From Halorubrum trapanicum (GTDB taxonomy: Archaea > Halobacteriota > Halobacteria > Halobacteriales > Haloferacaceae), in NCBI RefSeq assembly GCF_017873555.1, contig NZ_JAGGKE010000018.1, positions 1 to 41,356 on the forward strand: DNA of 41,356 nt, given 5' to 3'. The first letter of the stretch is position 1. Every line of letters starts with the position of its first letter. Made by a program: the position numbers and the translations under genes. This document shows, in pieces, positions 16,263 to 25,286 of the stretch. Below the pieces are notes generated by a model. It was given only the letters and a program-made list of their open reading frames with translations, did no database searches and had not been told where the DNA came from.

Positions 16263-16340
16263 TCATTCTGAGTTCAAAATCGCACTCTCAAAGGTTTATT
16301 TTGAGAAACAATAATGTATCCTGCGGTGCGACGCTATTGT

Positions 16341-16931
16341 ATGCGCAACCTAGACGAAACAGATCTGGAGATTCTCTCGTTACTAGCCGAAAACGCCCGT
16401 CGTCCATTTAGCGCCATCGGCGAAGAAGTTGATTTGTCCGGGCCAGCTGTTTCCGATCGAGTCCAACGATTACAGGAAGCAGATATTATCAACAATTTCA
16501 CGATCGATGTAAACCGGGCGCACCTTCGGGCCGGTGTTCCAGTATTCATTCAAACAGAAATCGAACCGGAATCACTCGAGGAGGCCCGTACGCGAGTCCG
16601 GGAATCGGACGGCATCGAACACGTCTTCACGACCTCAGAAGGCGATCTCTGGTTCTATGCCCGCGTTGAGGCACAGAACGTCCGTCAGTGGGTAGACAGT
16701 CTGTTTGATGGGCTTGGGATGTCTGGATATTCAGTCACCTTGATCGACGAAGCTGAATGGACGCCTTCGATCGACGGCGTCGAATTTGCTCTCACCTGCA
16801 CTGAATGTAACAATACCGTCGACAATGAAGGTGAGACGACGCGCATCGATGGCGAGATCTATCACTTCTGTTGCCCATCTTGTCTCGCACGGTTTGAAGA
16901 CCGCTATCAGCGGCTCGAAGAGGGTGTATAG
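16341..16931 (+). CDS. Lrp/AsnC-family copper-responsive regulator with TRASH domain
   Basis: A 196-aa regulator with an N-terminal Lrp-type HTH (D-E-T-D-L-E-I-L-S-L-L-A-E-N-A-R; recognition helix L-S-G-P-A-V-S-D-R-V-Q-R-L), a shortened central sensing region and a C-terminal TRASH metal-binding module with C153-T-E-C156 and C177-C178-P-S-C181. This architecture matches the Halobacterium regulator VNG1179C, described as needed to induce the copper ATPase YvgX. The gene stands 88 bases upstream of copA in the same direction. The ATG at 16341 is preferred; a GTG-led or ATG-led extension (16314) adds nine residues ahead of the HTH. Likely role: sensing cytoplasmic copper and activating copA. Confidence 0.93.
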   Translation: MRNLDETDLEILSLLAENARRPFSAIGEEVDLSGPAVSDRVQRLQEADIINNFTIDVNRAHLRAGVPVFIQTEIEPESLEEARTRVRESDGIEHVFTTSEGDLWFYARVEAQNVRQWVDSLFDGLGMSGYSVTLIDEAEWTPSIDGVEFALTCTECNNTVDNEGETTRIDGEIYHFCCPSCLARFEDRYQRLEEGV

Positions 16932-16938
16932 TACGCTC

Positions 16939-16951
16939 TTTGGATTCCAAA
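16939..16951. promoter_or_regulatory. Palindrome upstream of copA, candidate regulator operator
   Basis: TTTGGATTCCAAA is a perfect 13-base palindrome (6-base arms, one central base) located 8 bases after the Lrp-TRASH stop and about 70 bases before the copA start. Ten bases that include its left arm (16938-16947) recur inverted at 16253-16262. Lrp-type proteins bind short palindromes, so this is the best operator candidate here. Confidence 0.5.
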
Positions 16952-17019
16952 TTTTCTTGGTGTCAATAACCACCTTCTCGAAACAGTAAACCGCCTAAAC
17001 ATAGACCCCGTATAGTAAG

Positions 17020-19632
17020 ATGAGCATGACAAGCCGAACAACCCATCTCGATATTACGGGGATGTCCTGTGCCAACTGTTCAGGAACGATCCAGGACACC
17101 CTTGAATCCCTTGACGGGGTATCGAAGGCGGATGCGAACTTCGCCACCGACGAGGGATCCGTGACCTACGATCCCGATGAGGTATCACTCCAGGAAATCT
17201 ATGAAGCGATCGATGAGGCGGGCTACGGCATAGTCTCGGAGACGGTGTCTATTGCCATCTCCGATATGACGTGTGCCAATTGCGCCGAGACCAACAAAAC
17301 TGCTCTCGAGAATACACCGGGTGTCGTCACCGCCGAAGTCAACTACGCGACTGACGAAGCGCAGGTCACCTACAATCCGGCAGAGGTGTCTCTCAATACG
17401 CTGTATGATGCTATTGAGGACGCTGGCTACTCGCCCGTCCGCGAAGATGGTGATGACGACGAGTCGGGCCAAGACGCACGAGATGCCGCACGACAGGCTG
17501 AGACCCAAAAGCAACTCAGACTGACCCTCTTTGGGGCAGTGTTGTCGGCTCCGTTGCTCTTCTTCCTCATCGACAAATTTCTGCTCGGTGGCGCGATCGT
17601 CCCTGATGCCGTCTTCGGCGTTGAAATCGGGTGGCTCGAGTTCCTCCTCGCCACACCGGTGCAGGCGATCCTCGGCTGGCCGTTCTATAAGAACTCGTAC
17701 AAGGCGATCGTGAAAAACGGCCGCGCCAATATGGACGTGTTAATCGCAATCGGTTCAACAACCGCCTATCTCTACTCCGTGGCAGTCCTGTCTGAACTCA
17801 TTGCAGGTGGGCTCTACTTCGACACGGCAGCGCTCATCCTCGTGTTCATTACGCTCGGTAACTACCTCGAAGCTCGGTCGAAGGGGCAAGCGGGCGAGGC
17901 CCTCCGGAAGCTCCTCGAAATGGAAGCCGAGACGGCGACCATTATCCGCGAGGACGGCAGTGAAGAAGAAGTTCCGCTCGAAGAAGTCACAACGGGTGAC
18001 CGGATGAAAATCCGTCCGGGTGAAAAGGTTCCCACAGACGGCGTCGTTGTCGACGGTCAGTCCGCCGTCGACGAGTCGATGGTCACTGGTGAATCCGTCC
18101 CTGTAGAGAAGGAAGAGGGCGATGAGGTCGTCGGCTCGACGATTAACGAGAACGGCGTCCTTGTCGTGGAGGCGACAAAGGTCGGAGAAGATACGGCTCT
18201 TCAACAGATCGTTCAGACTGTCAAGGAGGCGCAGTCGCGCCAGCCCGACATCCAGAACCTCGCGGACCGTATCTCCGCGTACTTCGTGCCTGCGGTCATC
18301 GCGAACGCTCTCCTCTGGGGCATTGTTTGGTTCCTGTTCCCGGAGGTACTGGCTGGCTTCGTCGACTGGCTCCCGCTGTGGGGTCAGGTCGCTGGCGGCC
18401 CGGCCCCGGTCGGTGGGACCGTTTCCGTCTTCGAGTTCGCGATTATTGTCTTCGCGTCCTCGATCCTCATCGCCTGTCCCTGTGCGCTGGGGCTGGCGAC
18501 GCCCGCAGCCACGATGGTCGGGACGACGATTGGTGCCCAGAACGGCGTCCTGTTCAAGGGCGGTGACATCCTCGAACGCGCAAAAGACGTCGACACGGTC
18601 GTCTTCGACAAGACGGGCACCCTCACGGAGGGTGAAATGGAATTGACCGATGTGGTCGTCTTCGATAGCGATGGAAATGCAGTGACTGACGGTGGCGAGC
18701 CGACGCCAGATGGTGGACAGATCAGCACTCGTGAGCGCCTCTCCGAGGACAACGTGCTGCGGCTGGCGGCGATAGCAGAAAGCGGAAGCGAACACCCGCT
18801 CGCGCGGGCAATCGTCGACGGGGCTGAAGAACGCGGGCTGGACGTGACTGAGCCCGACGACTTCGAGAACGTTCCTGGTCACGGGATCAAAGCGGTTGTT
18901 GGTGACAACGAGGTACTGGTCGGCAACCGCAAGTTGCTGCGAGACAACGACATCGACCCGTCACCCGCCGAGGAGACGATGGAACGCCTCGAAAACGAGG
19001 GGAAGACGGCGATGCTTGTCGCTTCCGAGGGCAAACTGGTTGGTGTAGTGGCTGACGCCGACACAATCAAAGAGAGCTCCAAGCAGGCCGTTACAGCCCT
19101 CCAAGAGCGGGGCGTCGACGTAATGATGATTACGGGCGACAACGAGCGAACTGCTCGTGCGGTCGCCAAACAGGTGGGTATCGACCCGGAGAATGTCCGA
19201 GCAGGGGTCCTTCCCGAAGACAAGTCTAACGCGGTCGACAGTATTCAAGACGAGGGCCGTCAGGCGATGATGGTCGGAGACGGCGTCAACGACGCCCCCG
19301 CGCTCGCGGTCGCGCACGTGGGGACAGCCATCGGCTCCGGCACGGACGTGGCCATCGAGGCTGCAGACCTTACGCTGATGCGCGACGACCCGCTCGACGT
19401 GGTGAAGGCGATCCGAATCTCGGACGCGACACTCCAGAAGATCAAGCAGAACCTCGTGTGGGCGCTCGGATACAATACCGCGATGATTCCCCTCGCGTCG
19501 CTCGGGCTGCTCCAGCCGGTGCTCGCTGCAGCAGCAATGGCGTTCTCGTCGGTGTCGGTGCTGACGAACAGCCTGTTGTTCCGGCGGTACACCCCCGATC
19601 ACGACTACAAGCTCTTCGGGTTCCTTCGCTAA
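17020..19632 (+). CDS. copA: CopA-type Cu+-exporting P1B-1 ATPase
   Basis: An 870-aa pump with two N-terminal HMA domains (G-M-S-C17-A-N-C20 and D-M-T-C85-A-N-C88), a polar linker rich in Asp/Gln, eight membrane helices, TGES in the actuator domain, C486-P-C488 in the sixth helix, phosphorylated D530 ([10 protein letters not shown]), S-E-H-P-L-A and G-D-G-V-N-D-A-P. The helix-7 Y-N and helix-8 M-A-F-S-S motifs match the Cu+ subgroup P1B-1. It exports cytoplasmic Cu+ delivered by the chaperone. The start could be either ATG at 17020 or 17026. It is equivalent to YvgX of Halobacterium by architecture and by the neighbouring regulator. Confidence 0.97.
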   Translation: MSMTSRTTHLDITGMSCANCSGTIQDTLESLDGVSKADANFATDEGSVTYDPDEVSLQEIYEAIDEAGYGIVSETVSIAISDMTCANCAETNKTALENTPGVVTAEVNYATDEAQVTYNPAEVSLNTLYDAIEDAGYSPVREDGDDDESGQDARDAARQAETQKQLRLTLFGAVLSAPLLFFLIDKFLLGGAIVPDAVFGVEIGWLEFLLATPVQAILGWPFYKNSYKAIVKNGRANMDVLIAIGSTTAYLYSVAVLSELIAGGLYFDTAALILVFITLGNYLEARSKGQAGEALRKLLEMEAETATIIREDGSEEEVPLEEVTTGDRMKIRPGEKVPTDGVVVDGQSAVDESMVTGESVPVEKEEGDEVVGSTINENGVLVVEATKVGEDTALQQIVQTVKEAQSRQPDIQNLADRISAYFVPAVIANALLWGIVWFLFPEVLAGFVDWLPLWGQVAGGPAPVGGTVSVFEFAIIVFASSILIACPCALGLATPAATMVGTTIGAQNGVLFKGGDILERAKDVDTVVFDKTGTLTEGEMELTDVVVFDSDGNAVTDGGEPTPDGGQISTRERLSEDNVLRLAAIAESGSEHPLARAIVDGAEERGLDVTEPDDFENVPGHGIKAVVGDNEVLVGNRKLLRDNDIDPSPAEETMERLENEGKTAMLVASEGKLVGVVADADTIKESSKQAVTALQERGVDVMMITGDNERTARAVAKQVGIDPENVRAGVLPEDKSNAVDSIQDEGRQAMMVGDGVNDAPALAVAHVGTAIGSGTDVAIEAADLTLMRDDPLDVVKAIRISDATLQKIKQNLVWALGYNTAMIPLASLGLLQPVLAAAAMAFSSVSVLTNSLLFRRYTPDHDYKLFGFLR

Positions 19633-19649
19633 CCGTCGCCTCTATCTCA

Positions 19650-19874
19650 ATGTCGAATATTTCCCGCCAAACGGTTCGGAGGTACCTCGTCGAGACAGCC
19701 AGTAGCGAACCGACGTACCTCCGGGCTCACGAGATCGCCGGTGATCTTGACGGCTCTCCGAGGGCTGTCGCGCAATACCTCAGCCAACTTCAGGACGACC
19801 TCTCACTCGTCTCACTCGAACAGTGGGGGCGCTCTAAGAGCACGACGTGGCGCTTGGAGGTGAACGAGTCGTGA
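19650..19874 (+). CDS. DUF7123-type small HTH protein
   Basis: A 74-aa protein with a winged-helix-like pattern: Q-T-V-R-R-Y-L-V-E-T-A-S-S-E-P-T-Y-L-R-A-H-E-I-A then S-P-R-A-V-A-Q-Y-L-S-Q-L and a closing W-G-R-S-K-S-T-T-W-R-L strand typical of haloarchaeal DUF7123 proteins. It probably binds DNA. It begins 18 bases after copA and its last codons overlap the start of the DUF63 gene, so it belongs to the copA transcript. It may be a small accessory regulator; no metal ligands are seen. Confidence 0.8.
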   Translation: MSNISRQTVRRYLVETASSEPTYLRAHEIAGDLDGSPRAVAQYLSQLQDDLSLVSLEQWGRSKSTTWRLEVNES

Positions 19875-20872
19875 GTACTGTCACGCGACGCGTCGAAACC
19901 GCCCTTCCGGAAACAGGCTCACGCGAGTGGTGGGCGCTGTACCTACTTGCTCCGCCCGTCCTCATCGGTGCGGGAATCCTTGCGTTCCCGGGCCTCGTCT
20001 TCGACCAGTTCATTTGGCAGTACCTCTGGGGACCAGTCGTCGCTGACGCTGCCAGTGAGCCAGTCATGCATGAGGGGATTCGTGCTGTTCGGGGCTACAA
20101 CGCGGTGAACACCGTAACCTACCTCGCGGCGGTCGTGTACAGCCTCCCCGGACTACGAGTGTATCTCGATCAACTCGACGTCACGTTTGACGCACGACTG
20201 GCCTACGGGTTCGCCCCGATCATTATCGCCGGCGGAGCGATGCGCGCCCTCGAGGACATCGGCCTACTCGGGGACTACGCGGTGTGGTTCATCACGCCGT
20301 CAATCTACTTTGTCGTTACCGCTGTCACCGTCCTCGCGCTCGGCATCGGCGCACTTGCGCGTGATCGGAATACCGGTTCCATTCCGTCAACGGTCGGGCT
20401 TATCGGGTCGGTGTGGGCTGTCGGTGCTGTCGGGTGGGTGCTTTGGTACGGCCTCTCGACGTCGACCCCGCTCCGTCTGTGGGTTCCTGTCGCAACGACG
20501 GGGATTGCTCTCGGGGCGACCGCGCTCTACTACTGGGGAGCGAGTTTCGTCAATGTCACACACCTTCGACACCCGCTGATTCTGCTGGCCGTCTTTGGCC
20601 AGCTGTGGGACGCTGCACAGAACCTCATCGGTGTGACGTTTCTCGGCTACTCCCCCAAGCTGGTCGTCACGAATCTCGTATACCAGGCGACTGGATTTGC
20701 CGGATCGACGTTCGTGCTGAAACTCGTCGTGACTGTCGGCATCGTGTGGTATCTCGCTGATGCGAAAGAGGAGATGAACCACACATGGTGGTGGCTTATG
20801 ACGTTCTTCATCGGAGCGATCGGGCTCCCGATGGGCGTTCGCGGGTCACTTCGGATGCTACTGGGGGCCTAA
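19871..20872 (+). CDS. DUF63 polytopic membrane protein
   Basis: A 333-aa protein with about eight to nine transmembrane helices, G-Y-N-A-V-N-T in an early loop, G-G-A-M-R-A-L-E-D and G-Q-L-W-D-A-A-Q-N, residues characteristic of the archaeal DUF63 family. Function is unknown; charged residues (R, E, D) inside helices suggest transport or an enzymatic pocket. The GTG at 19871 is chosen because it overlaps the upstream stop (GTGA), implying translational coupling with the DUF7123 gene and hence with copA. Core-genome DUF63 copies also exist in haloarchaea, so this may be an extra copy. Confidence 0.85.
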   Translation: MSTVTRRVETALPETGSREWWALYLLAPPVLIGAGILAFPGLVFDQFIWQYLWGPVVADAASEPVMHEGIRAVRGYNAVNTVTYLAAVVYSLPGLRVYLDQLDVTFDARLAYGFAPIIIAGGAMRALEDIGLLGDYAVWFITPSIYFVVTAVTVLALGIGALARDRNTGSIPSTVGLIGSVWAVGAVGWVLWYGLSTSTPLRLWVPVATTGIALGATALYYWGASFVNVTHLRHPLILLAVFGQLWDAAQNLIGVTFLGYSPKLVVTNLVYQATGFAGSTFVLKLVVTVGIVWYLADAKEEMNHTWWWLMTFFIGAIGLPMGVRGSLRMLLGA

Positions 20873-21054
20873 CAACGGCCTCGGCGATGTACCGCGCTTT
20901 CTGTTAAGAATCGAAACCGGCCGAACGGTATCTGGGATGGTGGATTGAGGCGTTCACCGCGCGTAGCCTTGCTGGATCACTCCCGTTTCGAAAGAAAACA
21001 GAGTGGAGTGTGGGACCGGCGTGTCCTAGAATAGACAATCCTACCGAAGGCGAC

Positions 21055-21064
21055 TGTGATCACA
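21055..21064. promoter_or_regulatory. Palindrome upstream of the DUF411 gene
   Basis: TGTGATCACA is a perfect 10-base palindrome about 60 bases ahead of the DUF411 ATG; a second small one (GTTATTAGTAAC, 21071-21082) sits next to it over an AT-rich promoter-like stretch. Either could be an operator; a 10-base palindrome can also occur by chance. Confidence 0.3.
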
Positions 21065-21123
21065 TTCCGGGTTATTAGTAACAGGGGTAAAGCGTATGGG
21101 AACTACTGTTGTATCGTCTAATA

Positions 21124-21618
21124 ATGCCGCAACCGTGGAATCGTCGTCGGGTGCTTCAACATAGTGGTACAATCGGAATACTAGGTCTTACAGGCTGTCT
21201 AGGTGGCTCAAGCACGAACTCATGGGATATTGATGACCCAGTAGCAGTGGCATCAGCACAACAATTTAACTCACCAGGATGTAGCTGTTGCGAGCAGTAT
21301 GCATCATATCTTCGTGAGAATATCACTGGTGACCTCTCAGAGACCGTACCGGATGATATCCAAGCAGTAAAGCAGGAATATGGGATCCCCGAAGACCTCC
21401 AGAGCTGTCACACACTCGTCCTCACAGATTACGTCGTAGAAGGACACGTCCCGGTCGAAGTAATCGCCCGGCTTCTCGATGAAAACCCACCGATAGATGG
21501 AGTTGCACTCCCTGGTATGCCATCTGGGACACCGGGGATGGGTGGAGAGAAAGATGGCTCGTTAAGCATATACGCTATTGACGGCGATAAAGCCGGAGCT
21601 GAGTACACTGAGGTATAG
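21124..21618 (+). CDS. DUF411 metal-binding lipoprotein
   Basis: A 164-aa Tat lipoprotein (N-R-R-R-V-L-Q-H-S-G signal; lipobox LTGC25) with a DUF411 domain: P-G-C53-S-C55-C56-E-Q-Y near the start, S-C95-H96-T-L-V near the middle and G-H-V-P-V-E-V-I-A-R-L-L. DUF411 proteins are linked to copper resistance in bacteria and probably bind Cu through these cysteines. A Gly/Met/Pro stretch (residues 129-141) could add ligands. Base composition is visibly less GC-rich than the copA region, suggesting separate acquisition. The ATG at 21124 is used; an upstream TTG frame start is unlikely. Confidence 0.9.
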   Translation: MPQPWNRRRVLQHSGTIGILGLTGCLGGSSTNSWDIDDPVAVASAQQFNSPGCSCCEQYASYLRENITGDLSETVPDDIQAVKQEYGIPEDLQSCHTLVLTDYVVEGHVPVEVIARLLDENPPIDGVALPGMPSGTPGMGGEKDGSLSIYAIDGDKAGAEYTEV

Positions 21619-21945
21619 ATTCAGAGATACAGTAGATCTGCAACTGATGTTCAGACGGCTTCTCTATGGGTTCGGATACACCTTCGCGCGTCTCATCTTT
21701 TTCAACGCGAAACTTCAACAGCTGTCTTGAAGCGGGTTTGTATCGCGTTCTGGCTTGTTGGTGATCCAATTCAGAAGCTTTCCCGTGTAAACTGTGAAAC
21801 AGCTTATAGGAGACAGTATTCAGAAAATCAAGAGGTATCTAACACGTTGAGTCCAGCGTCAGCTCTGTATGCAATCTCTGATTATTCACGGGGTTGCTAC
21901 TGATAGTTTAGATTTGAAACAGTAATCGCAGTAAATGAGGAGCGT
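21619..21945. other. Low-GC intergenic stretch, no gene assigned
   Basis: This gap is AT-richer than its surroundings. One short rightward frame (about 21648-21731) would encode an aromatic/basic 27-residue peptide (M-F-R-R-L-L-Y-G-F) that could be the remnant of a transposase or membrane protein, but I cannot assign it. The end of the gap supplies a GGAG just ahead of the ABC ATPase start. Confidence 0.35.
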
Positions 21946-22689
21946 GTGTATTCATCTATGGAAGCGCCCACAACCTCCACGACAGAGGCTACCACCAGCG
22001 AGGTACTCGTCCGTGCTGATGAGATTGAAAAAACGTACGGGTCAAACCTCCCATTTACACGATCGGTTCCCGTCCTCACCGGTGCCAATCTGGAAATCCG
22101 AGCAGGAGAAATCGTCGGAATCGTCGGGGGGAACGGTTCGGGGAAATCCACGCTTATGAACATCCTCGTCGGCGTCCTCAAGCAGGATTCCGGAGCAGTT
22201 GAACGAACAGGGACGGTTGGCTGGTGTCCACAAGAACCACTGCTTTACGACCGCCTGACGGTCACAGAGACGTTCCGCCTGTTCGGTTCCGGATACGGAA
22301 TGACCGCCGAAGAAATCGACGAGGCCAAACGCCGATTCGCATCGAAACTCGATTTCGAGCAGTACCTTGACTATCGAATCGACCAACTCAGCGGTGGAAA
22401 CCGACAAAAAATCAATCTCAGTATCGCCCTAATGCATGATCCGGACGTCCTCATGCTAGACGAGCCCTACACCGGGTTCGACTGGGAGACATATCTCATC
22501 TTCTGGGACCTCGCCGACGAACTTGCTGCCGACGGAACAGCTGTCGTAATGATTTCACACTTGATCGAGGAGCAGAGCCGTCTCGACCGTATCTACGAGG
22601 TTCGTGATGGACACGTCTACGACGTGACTGAGCGGGAAAGTGAGACCGAAGCGACGACCGGTGAACGGAGGAGAAAGGCCGATGAATAG
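21946..22689 (+). CDS. ABC transporter ATP-binding subunit
   Basis: A 247-aa ATPase (243 if the ATG at 21958 is used). Walker A is G-G-N-G-S-G-K-S-T, the Q-loop is C-P-Q-E-P, the signature is L-S-G-G-N-R-Q-K, Walker B is V-L-M-L-D-E-P-Y, and the switch His is in M-I-S-H-L. The Pro-free signature and the pairing with two hydrophobic permeases fit ABC-2 exporters (NosF or drug/peptide type). GGAG at 21939-21942 favours the GTG start. The next gene overlaps it by 8 bases, so the three genes 21946-24168 form one operon. Substrate unknown; DUF411 upstream hints at metal or metalloprotein handling. Confidence 0.93.
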   Translation: MYSSMEAPTTSTTEATTSEVLVRADEIEKTYGSNLPFTRSVPVLTGANLEIRAGEIVGIVGGNGSGKSTLMNILVGVLKQDSGAVERTGTVGWCPQEPLLYDRLTVTETFRLFGSGYGMTAEEIDEAKRRFASKLDFEQYLDYRIDQLSGGNRQKINLSIALMHDPDVLMLDEPYTGFDWETYLIFWDLADELAADGTAVVMISHLIEEQSRLDRIYEVRDGHVYDVTERESETEATTGERRRKADE

Positions 22690-23419
22690 AATTCAAACGG
22701 GGATCCGGACGAACGTCTCCACCTTCCTCAGGACCCCCCTGAATGTCGTCTTAGCACTCCTCCTTCCGGTTGTCGTTATCGAAGGCTGGGGACAAGCGAT
22801 GGCGGGGTTGCCAACTATGCCGACAGTTGAGGCGATTCCGATCGATCTGGGTCGCCTCCTCGGAGCGATATTCGGTGTCGCCATCATCGCCGGCCTGATG
22901 GGACTCGCCCAGATGATTAGTGCGCGTGCAGCCGATCGACGACTCGTTCAGACAGGCTATCCACCCCGAACACTGCTTGCGACTCGATTAGCGACGCTCG
23001 GAGGGGTCACGGTCGTCGTGGCTGCCGTGAACTACGGCGTGCTCTGGCTGACGATTTCACCGGAAGCCCCTGTCCTGACGTTCGTATTCCTCGTCCTCGC
23101 CGGCCTCGTCTATGCGTTTCTTGGCGCGCTCGTCGGTGCACTCCTTCCGCGACTGTTCGAAGGCTCGCTCGTCGTGGTGTTCCTCGCGATGATGGACGCG
23201 TTCCTCAGTGGCGACAGCCCGCTGGCTGCTGACATTCCTGAGTTCGTGGAATACTTCCCGCTCTATCATCCGAAGGAACTCCTTCAGGAGGCGATGTTCC
23301 AAGGTACATATACGACGGGCGACCTCGGCTTCGTTGCCGGATACCTGCTCGTCTTGCTCGTGCTCGTCACCGTAGTGTTCGGAGTGACGATGCGCACCAG
23401 TGGTGGGTGGTCCGCATGA
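22682..23419 (+). CDS. ABC transporter permease 1 (ABC-2 type)
   Basis: A 245-aa permease with about six membrane helices; the first follows the short N-terminal T-F-L-R-T-P-L-N-V-V amphipathic segment typical of ABC-2 proteins, and the second comes after G-R-L-L-G-A-I-F. No periplasmic domain of note. The ATG at 22682 overlaps the ATPase gene (ATGAATAG). It pairs with the following permease, with which it shares length, helix plan and the M-L-V/L-V-G-A-L loop, so a heterodimer is likely. Confidence 0.88.
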   Translation: MNRIQTGIRTNVSTFLRTPLNVVLALLLPVVVIEGWGQAMAGLPTMPTVEAIPIDLGRLLGAIFGVAIIAGLMGLAQMISARAADRRLVQTGYPPRTLLATRLATLGGVTVVVAAVNYGVLWLTISPEAPVLTFVFLVLAGLVYAFLGALVGALLPRLFEGSLVVVFLAMMDAFLSGDSPLAADIPEFVEYFPLYHPKELLQEAMFQGTYTTGDLGFVAGYLLVLLVLVTVVFGVTMRTSGGWSA

Positions 23420-24168
23420 ACCGTACGACAACGGCGTTCTCGATCGGCATCAAAGAACAGGCGCGTAACTACGTCCTCGTCGCTCTACTGGTCGTCCTAC
23501 CGGTCTCGTTCATCACGTTGGCGTTCGCAGTCACCCAGGACGTCGAGATGCCGGTTCGGACGCTCGTCGACGGTGAGACGGCGACGGTCATGCGGGGGAT
23601 GCCTGAGGTCCACGGCGTGATCATGACGCCGATTACGAGTGCTCTCATCGCCGGACTCGCCGGGTTGTTCCTGATGCGAGAAGCCAAAGACACGGACGGT
23701 CGTCTGGCAGTCGCTGGCTATCGTGCATGGCAGGTAATCGCTGCCCGGTTTGGGGTTCTCGCAGCAATTACTCTCATCGTCACCGGTGTCTCAGTTGGTG
23801 TGATGCTCGTCGATTTCCAGCCCGAGTATCTCTGGTGGTTCGTCGCAGCGATGCTCGTCGTCTCGGTCACGTATGGTCTCATCGGGATGCTCGTCGGGGC
23901 CGTCTTCAACCGCCTAGCCGGGATGTGGCTGATGCTGATTCTCCCGATGCTCGATATCGGACTGTTTCAGGATCCGCTGTTTATTCAATCTGAACCTGAT
24001 TGGTGGATGAAACTCTTTCCGGGCTATTGGCCAGTCCGTGTAATGGTCGATACCGGACTCACAACCGACGTAGATACGGCTCTCTCGTTGGTGTGGGCTA
24101 CTGGATATCTTCTCCTCGTAGCCGTGCTCGCAATTGGTGTTTACTACCGAGCCACACAGGCGAGTTGA
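23416..24168 (+). CDS. ABC transporter permease 2 (ABC-2 type)
   Basis: A 250-aa membrane protein, about six helices, with the same plan as permease 1 (F-L-M-R-E-A-K-D-T-D-G-R-L-A-V-A-G-Y-R after helix 2, matching the R-A-A-D-R-R-L-V-Q-T-G-Y segment of its partner). Its ATG at 23416 overlaps the previous stop (ATGA). It completes an ATPase plus two-permease exporter. Between helices 1 and 2 it has a loop with M-P-V-R-T-L-V-D-G-E-T that could face outside. Confidence 0.88.
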   Translation: MNRTTTAFSIGIKEQARNYVLVALLVVLPVSFITLAFAVTQDVEMPVRTLVDGETATVMRGMPEVHGVIMTPITSALIAGLAGLFLMREAKDTDGRLAVAGYRAWQVIAARFGVLAAITLIVTGVSVGVMLVDFQPEYLWWFVAAMLVVSVTYGLIGMLVGAVFNRLAGMWLMLILPMLDIGLFQDPLFIQSEPDWWMKLFPGYWPVRVMVDTGLTTDVDTALSLVWATGYLLLVAVLAIGVYYRATQAS

Positions 24169-24303
24169 TCACAAGAGAAATCAGTCATAAATGGAACAAA
24201 ACAGGTCACGGGATCGTTCTGAAATCAAAGGTATCGGTGAGGGCGGTATTCTCTAATCCCCGAATCACTTGACCCCGGTGAGTTCACCCTCTCACGGTGG
24301 CAA

Positions 24304-25059
24304 TCAGTTGGAGATGTCCTCATCAGTAGCATCTAATCGCTCACGGCGACGTCTATACTCCTCCTCGTCAATTTCGCCCCTGGCATAGCGGTTCTGGAGC
24401 GTTTTTCTGGCTGAGTCGTCGGTAGTCGATTGAGGAGATTTTTGGTTTCCAAGCCAGTAGAGCCCGCCACCGAGAACGCCCAGCATTCCGAGTACGCCAC
24501 CAACAGCTGGTAGCCCTCCAACTCCACCTCCGTTGCGGCCACTCATCATTCCAGAACCACCTCGTCCCATCATTCCACCACCAGTATTCCCGCTTCCATC
24601 GCTGCTTGAGCCGTAGGCGACTGTACCCTGGTCAACAATCGCCTCACTCGATGGGACCTCTCCATCCGGGATTGAATCCTCCTCTGCCGGTCCGCCAGGA
24701 CTGCCAACTACGATCCGTCCGACCATCCCAATCGACTTGTGCGGGATGCAGTAGTAATCATACGTCCCTGGCGTTTCGAACGTATATTCGAAGCTCCCGT
24801 CTGAGATCGTCCCACTATCGAAGGCGGAAGCGCCCTCCGGAATACGATCTGCGTACGCCGTAGCGGAATGTGCCCCCGCTGCGAGTTCAAATTGAACGGT
24901 TGTCCCGGGATCAACACGTAGGCCGATTGGGTCGAAGTAATTGTTTCCCATCTCCACGATGGGCGTCTCCTGTGCGTTCGCTGACTGAGCAAAGCCGGTG
25001 CTGGCGACTGCGCTGGCACCGACAATGCCTAAGAATTGACGTCGGCTGTGATGTGTCAT
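24304..25059 (-). CDS. Halocyanin-TM-SHOCT fusion protein
   Basis: A 251-aa Tat-exported protein (S-R6... twin arginine near R6-R7, no lipobox). A plastocyanin-fold domain (residues about 33-120) has type-1 copper ligands H64 (A-G-A-H-S), C104 and H107 (Y-Y-C-I-P-H) and M112. A Gly/Met-rich flexible region (about 150-180) follows, then one transmembrane helix (about 183-204) and a C-terminal SHOCT motif (residues 219-244, N-R-Y-A-R-G-E-I-D-E-E-E-Y). The predicted topology is copper domain outside and SHOCT inside. Fusion of a blue copper domain to SHOCT is unusual. It leads a run of SHOCT and copper-related genes in the same direction. Confidence 0.9.
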   Translation of the reverse strand: MTHHSRRQFLGIVGASAVASTGFAQSANAQETPIVEMGNNYFDPIGLRVDPGTTVQFELAAGAHSATAYADRIPEGASAFDSGTISDGSFEYTFETPGTYDYYCIPHKSIGMVGRIVVGSPGGPAEEDSIPDGEVPSSEAIVDQGTVAYGSSSDGSGNTGGGMMGRGGSGMMSGRNGGGVGGLPAVGGVLGMLGVLGGGLYWLGNQKSPQSTTDDSARKTLQNRYARGEIDEEEYRRRRERLDATDEDISN

Positions 25060-25286
25060 GTTGTCTGGATCATTCTTCGGTGGGTAGCTACGCGCGATAC
25101 TGGTGCGAAGACTTCGGACGTGACTCACTCCGAACTTGTCGTTTGTTCCCATTACTACTCATAACCATATGCTGAATCGAGCACACCATTTCGATGTAAC
25201 GGAACGATGCTGCCGAACGGTTGGTTTCGATACCCTCGAGTCGATCCGCAGGTGTTCAAACGGGTGAAACGCGGTTTGGGTAGTGG

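Noticed and set aside
17755-18882. Leftward open frame inside copA
   Set aside because: Shadow of the ATPase gene with low-complexity acidic and basic runs and no motif.
21648-21731. Possible transposase remnant
   Set aside because: Only a 27-residue frame without terminal repeats or a DDE motif; too weak to call an insertion sequence.
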